Source: an uncultured Bacteroidota bacterium (GTDB taxonomy: Bacteria; Bacteroidota; Bacteroidia; Bacteroidales; UBA932). Taken from it: a DNA stretch of 64,000 nt. A program made the position numbers and the translations under genes. Position 1 is the stretch's first letter; the number at the start of each line of letters is the position of its first letter. The notes beneath the pieces are model-generated. The model made no database searches and was not told the origin of the DNA. It worked only from the letters and a program-made list of their open reading frames with translations. Location of the stretch: positions 62,001-126,000 of the forward strand of contig CALGSW010000013.1 of assembly GCA_937901965.1 (NCBI GenBank), written 5' to 3'. Below, one piece after another: positions 61,273 through 64,000 of the stretch.

Positions 61273-62637
61273 CTAGAATAGTTTTATAAAGCCGATGGAG
61301 CTGAGGAGCACAAGTGCTATTGCGATAGGGGCCAGGAACCGAATGGTGAAAAGCACCCACTTAAGGATAAAACCTTTAATTGCAATAGAACCCCCGTTTG
61401 TGAGTTCGTCCAGTACGTCGGCTTTCTTCATTCTCCATCCTACAAACATAACAACAAGCAACCCGCCAACAGGAAGAAGAATGTTTGAAGAGGTGTAATC
61501 AAACAGGTCAAAGAATGTCTTGCCGAATATTTTTACATCTGCAAGCACTCCGTTTGAAAGAGAGCTAAGGGTACCAAATACGCCTATAATTGAGAATGCA
61601 ATGAGTACAGCTGCCTTACGGGTAAGTTTCAGCTCTTCCGTAAAGTAAGCTACAATAACTTCCAGCAGGGAAATTGCCGATGTTATTGCTGCAATGAAAA
61701 GGATGAAGAAGAAGGCTGCTGAAATAAAATTGCCAAGAGGTAACTGGCCAAAAATCTGAGGCAGGGTTATGAAAACGAGGCTTGGGCCCTGACCGGGAGA
61801 GATTCCAAATGCAAAAACTGCAGGCATAACCGCGAGACCGGCAAGTATGGCAAAACCCGTATCAGCAGCCGCAGTCATTAATGAGATCTTAAAGAGATTC
61901 TCGTTTTTCTTGACATAAGATCCGTAAGTTATGATGCATCCCATTCCAAGACTTAGAGAGAAGAATGCCTGTCCAAGTGCGGCAAGAAGTGTGGCACCGG
62001 TTATCTTAGAAAAATCCGGATAGAAAAGGAACTTAATACCTGCGGATGACCCATCAAGAGTAATTGATCTTACTGCAAGGAGCAGAACAAGAAAGAAGAG
62101 AGCCGGCATTAGAATTTTTGAATATTTCTCAATCCCGTTTTTGATTCCGGCAACAACAATCAAGGCAGAAAGGCCAAGAAATACAAGATGATATATGATA
62201 GGTACCAGTGTTGTGGTGGAGGCCTCCTTAAACTGACTCTCTAGATTTGAACTGTTAGAGGTTAAAAAATCTGCAGAGAATGATTTAAAAATATATTCAA
62301 TTGTCCACCCCCCTACAACGCTGTAGAAAGCCATTATACATATTGATGCAACCACACTTATAACTCCTATGGATATAAAAGGTGATTTGGGGGCAAGCTT
62401 GTTTATTGCTCCAAATACATTTGATTGCGCTCTGCGGCCTATTATAAATTCAGAAAACATTATTGGAAGGCACAGGAGCACCACACATAAAAGATATATA
62501 ATGATAAATGCAGCTCCGCCGTTTGTTCCCACCAGATATGGAAATCTCCACAGGTTTCCGAGCCCTACGGCAGAGCCTGCTACTGCCACCAGTACTCCAA
62601 AGCTGCTGCCAAAGCCATCACGTTTTATTTCAGACAT
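61273..62637 (-). CDS. Sodium-dependent transporter, NSS (SLC6/LeuT) family
   Basis: A 454-residue Na-coupled symporter with about 11-12 helices. Helix 1 contains VAVAGSAVGLGNLWRFPYLVG, the unwound Na and substrate site of the family, and NGGAAFIIIYLLCVVLLCLPIMFSEF follows. ALGQAFFSLSLGMGCIITYGSY is the conserved helix 6. Likely substrates are amino acids, but specificity cannot be read. It converges on a small membrane-protein gene and is divergent from the FMN oxidoreductase. Confidence 0.92.
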   Translation of the reverse strand: MSEIKRDGFGSSFGVLVAVAGSAVGLGNLWRFPYLVGTNGGAAFIIIYLLCVVLLCLPIMFSEFIIGRRAQSNVFGAINKLAPKSPFISIGVISVVASICIMAFYSVVGGWTIEYIFKSFSADFLTSNSSNLESQFKEASTTTLVPIIYHLVFLGLSALIVVAGIKNGIEKYSKILMPALFFLVLLLAVRSITLDGSSAGIKFLFYPDFSKITGATLLAALGQAFFSLSLGMGCIITYGSYVKKNENLFKISLMTAAADTGFAILAGLAVMPAVFAFGISPGQGPSLVFITLPQIFGQLPLGNFISAAFFFILFIAAITSAISLLEVIVAYFTEELKLTRKAAVLIAFSIIGVFGTLSSLSNGVLADVKIFGKTFFDLFDYTSSNILLPVGGLLVVMFVGWRMKKADVLDELTNGGSIAIKGFILKWVLFTIRFLAPIAIALVLLSSIGFIKLF

Positions 62638-62664
62638 AGTTCTTCAAGTTTAAGTTGCCGGAAG

Positions 62665-62672
62665 CAAAGATA
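62665..62672 (-). promoter_or_regulatory. Candidate -7 box for the NSS transporter
   Basis: On the minus strand TATCTTTG fits TAnnTTTG, with initiation about 23 bases before the ATG at 62637. It is 8 bases from the divergent box at 62681. Confidence 0.3.
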
Positions 62673-62680
62673 AAAATTTG

Positions 62681-62688
62681 TACTTTTG
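62681..62688 (+). promoter_or_regulatory. Candidate -7 box for the FMN oxidoreductase
   Basis: TACTTTTG fits TAnnTTTG and ends nine bases before ATG 62698. No -33 box is seen. Confidence 0.3.
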
Positions 62689-62697
62689 TTAATACAT

Positions 62698-63618
62698 ATG
62701 GATAACAGAGTTTGCAAATTATTTGGAATTAAATATCCCATCATTCAGGGCGGGATGGTTTGGTGCAGCGGATGGAAGCTGGCATCGGCGGTGAGCAAAG
62801 CCGGAGGGCTAGGGCTCTTGGGAGCAGGATCTATGCATCCTGAGAACCTGCGCCATCACATAGTAAGCTGCCGCGAAGCACTTACTGAAAATGGAGTAAC
62901 ACTTCCCTTTGGAGTAAATGTACCACTCCTATATCCTCAGATAGAGGAAATTATGAATATTATAATTGAAGAGAGGGTTCCAATAGTATTTACATCTGCA
63001 GGCAGCCCAAAAAAATGGACGTCGGTCCTTAAGGGGCACGGAATCAAAGTGGCACATGTGGTTTCAAGCAGCACTTTTGCTTTTAAGTGCCAGGAGGCAG
63101 GTGTTGACGCTGTTGTTGCTGAGGGGTTTGAGGCCGGCGGACACAACGGACGGGAGGAGACAACAACCTTTTGTCTTATTCCGGCAGTAAGGGAGGTAAT
63201 TAACATCCCACTTATTGCTGCAGGCGGGGTTGCAACAAAGGCTCAATTTAATGCAGCATTGGCATTAGGTGCTGAGGGGGTTCAGATAGGCACACGCTTT
63301 GCGCTTTGCAAGGAGAGTTCGGCACATGAAAACTTCAAAATCCGCTGCCGCGGACTAAAAGAGGGCGAAACAAAACTTCTTCTCAAAAAACTGGCCCCTA
63401 CACGTCTTGCAGACAACCGGTTTTCAGCTGCAGTAATTGAGGCAGAAAACAGAGGAGCCACTGCAGAGGAGATGGATACACTTCTGGGTAAAGGGCGTGC
63501 AAAAGCAGGTATCTTCCTGGGCGACCTTGATGAAGGGGAGCTTGAGATAGGGCAGATAGCCACTCTGGTGAGGCGTGAGGAGAGTGCGGAGGAGATAATT
63601 AAAGATTTAATAGGCTAA
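62698..63618 (+). CDS. Nitronate monooxygenase / FabK-like FMN oxidoreductase
   Basis: A 306-residue TIM-barrel flavoprotein. GIKYPIIQGGMVWCSGWKLASAVSKAGGLGLLG at the N-terminus binds FMN phosphate with the later AAGGVATKAQFNAALALGAEGVQIGTRF. The active-site His149 is in EGFEAGGHNG. The family includes nitronate monooxygenases and FabK-type enoyl-ACP reductases, which share this motif; which role applies here cannot be decided. I use ATG 62698, because the TTG twelve bases upstream lies within the -7 box. Confidence 0.88.
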   Translation: MDNRVCKLFGIKYPIIQGGMVWCSGWKLASAVSKAGGLGLLGAGSMHPENLRHHIVSCREALTENGVTLPFGVNVPLLYPQIEEIMNIIIEERVPIVFTSAGSPKKWTSVLKGHGIKVAHVVSSSTFAFKCQEAGVDAVVAEGFEAGGHNGREETTTFCLIPAVREVINIPLIAAGGVATKAQFNAALALGAEGVQIGTRFALCKESSAHENFKIRCRGLKEGETKLLLKKLAPTRLADNRFSAAVIEAENRGATAEEMDTLLGKGRAKAGIFLGDLDEGELEIGQIATLVRREESAEEIIKDLIG

Positions 63619-63640
63619 GAGAGCTGAATATAAAACGAAA

Positions 63641-63660
63641 GGCCTGTCTCACGACAGGCC
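63641..63660 (-). terminator. Terminator after superoxide dismutase gene
   Basis: GGCCTGTC-TCAC-GACAGGCC is a perfect 8-bp stem. On the minus strand it runs into TTTCGTTTTAT, so it fits as the end of the sod gene; the + side has no T-run. Confidence 0.75.
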
Positions 63661-63687
63661 CCTCTACCCTAATTCAAACTTAACTAA

Positions 63688-64000
63688 TTACTTAACTATA
63701 GAATCGTACTTTTTAGAGACAGCTTCCCAGTTTATTACATTCCAGAAAGCTTCTGTATAGTCAGGGCGCTTATTCTGATATTTCAGATAGTACGCATGCT
63801 CCCAGACATCCATACCAAGGATAGGTGTTCCGTGCTTCTCGGCTACGTCCATAAGAGGGTTGTCCTGATTTGGAGTAGATGATACGAACAGTTTACCGTC
63901 CTTGTCTACACTAAGCCATGCCCAGCCGCTTCCAAAGCGGGTTTTGCCGGCGTCCGTAAATTGTTTCTTTAGCTCGTCCATTGATCCGAAAGTCTTCACA
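63688..64000 (-). CDS. sodB: Fe/Mn superoxide dismutase, C-terminal part
   Basis: The visible 104 residues are the C-terminal half; the N-terminal helical hairpin and two metal histidines lie beyond the window. TRFGSGWAWLSVDKDGKL, TPNQDNPLM and DVWEHAYYLKYQNKRPDY, with the Asp and His metal ligands, are diagnostic. FWNVINW follows. The frame is open at the edge (a GTG read as Val), so no start is assigned. Iron, manganese or cambialistic use cannot be settled from this part; sodB is a provisional symbol. Confidence 0.93.
   Translation of the reverse strand, partial: VKTFGSMDELKKQFTDAGKTRFGSGWAWLSVDKDGKLFVSSTPNQDNPLMDVAEKHGTPILGMDVWEHAYYLKYQNKRPDYTEAFWNVINWEAVSKKYDSIVK

Overview
The window is a stretch of chromosome from a member of the Bacteroidota, most likely order Bacteroidales. 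The clues are candidate TAnnTTTG promoter boxes in place of sigma70 sites, no clear Shine-Dalgarno sequences, single-chain glycyl-tRNA synthetase, an ScsB-like DsbD, lipoprotein-type LptC followed by a CNNM/CBS protein and a PpiD-like foldase, YfhO, and TPR membrane regulators with a LuxR-type DNA-binding end. About 57 protein genes and one tRNA are packed tightly on both strands. I see no phage, insertion sequence, CRISPR array or rRNA operon. The first gene (crcB) and the last gene (superoxide dismutase) are cut by the window edges.

Layout. 1-3.4 kb: fluoride channel end, DUF190 protein, a DHOD-like oxidoreductase and glyS. 3.4-10.4 kb: dsbD facing a long leftward run (sufS, sufE, DUF59 gene, folK, AraC regulator, pirin, nitroreductase). 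10.4-15.2 kb: ruvA, gcvH, threonine aldolase, acyl-CoA ligase and an acetyltransferase. 15.2-18.2 kb: leftward AhpD-like gene, ybeY and mnmG, with two parS-like palindromes. 18.2-23.9 kb: mdh, tRNA-Ala(GGC), TonB-like protein, hflX, then a peptidase/hydrolase pair and a lipoprotein. 24-31.2 kb: frdB and frdA without a cytochrome b neighbour, GH20 hexosaminidase, a C45-type Ntn hydrolase and ruvB. 31.2-31.65 kb: a gene-free, about 20% GC segment. 31.6-41.7 kb: mfd and an envelope-assembly run (outer-membrane protein, TPR protein, lptC, CNNM/CBS protein, ppiD). 41.8-44.7 kb: ychF, a secreted endo/exonuclease-phosphatase family protein and rsmA. 44.7-50.7 kb: a three-gene secreted/outer-membrane operon facing a TPR membrane regulator. 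50.7-64 kb: ABC permease, mutS, serine hydrolase, glycosyltransferase, YfhO, pyrophosphatase, two small membrane proteins, an NSS transporter, an FMN oxidoreductase and superoxide dismutase.

Most of the content is housekeeping. Three places deserve attention. (1) The locus at 44.7-50.7 kb has two secreted proteins carrying paired stalk domains of the kind common in Firmicutes, joined to beta-propeller-like or WG-like regions. With them are a small outer-membrane barrel, a divergent TPR/LuxR-type regulator, and a GGACAA repeat set in the shared intergenic region that looks like its operator. (2) Two parS-like sites lie in and beside mnmG, one inside an apparent MnmG insertion. About 15.5 kb away is a 20% GC segment rich in DnaA-box-like 9-mers. 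Together these raise the possibility that the window is near the replication origin. (3) frdAB appears to be transcribed from its own promoter without the membrane anchor gene that normally precedes it.
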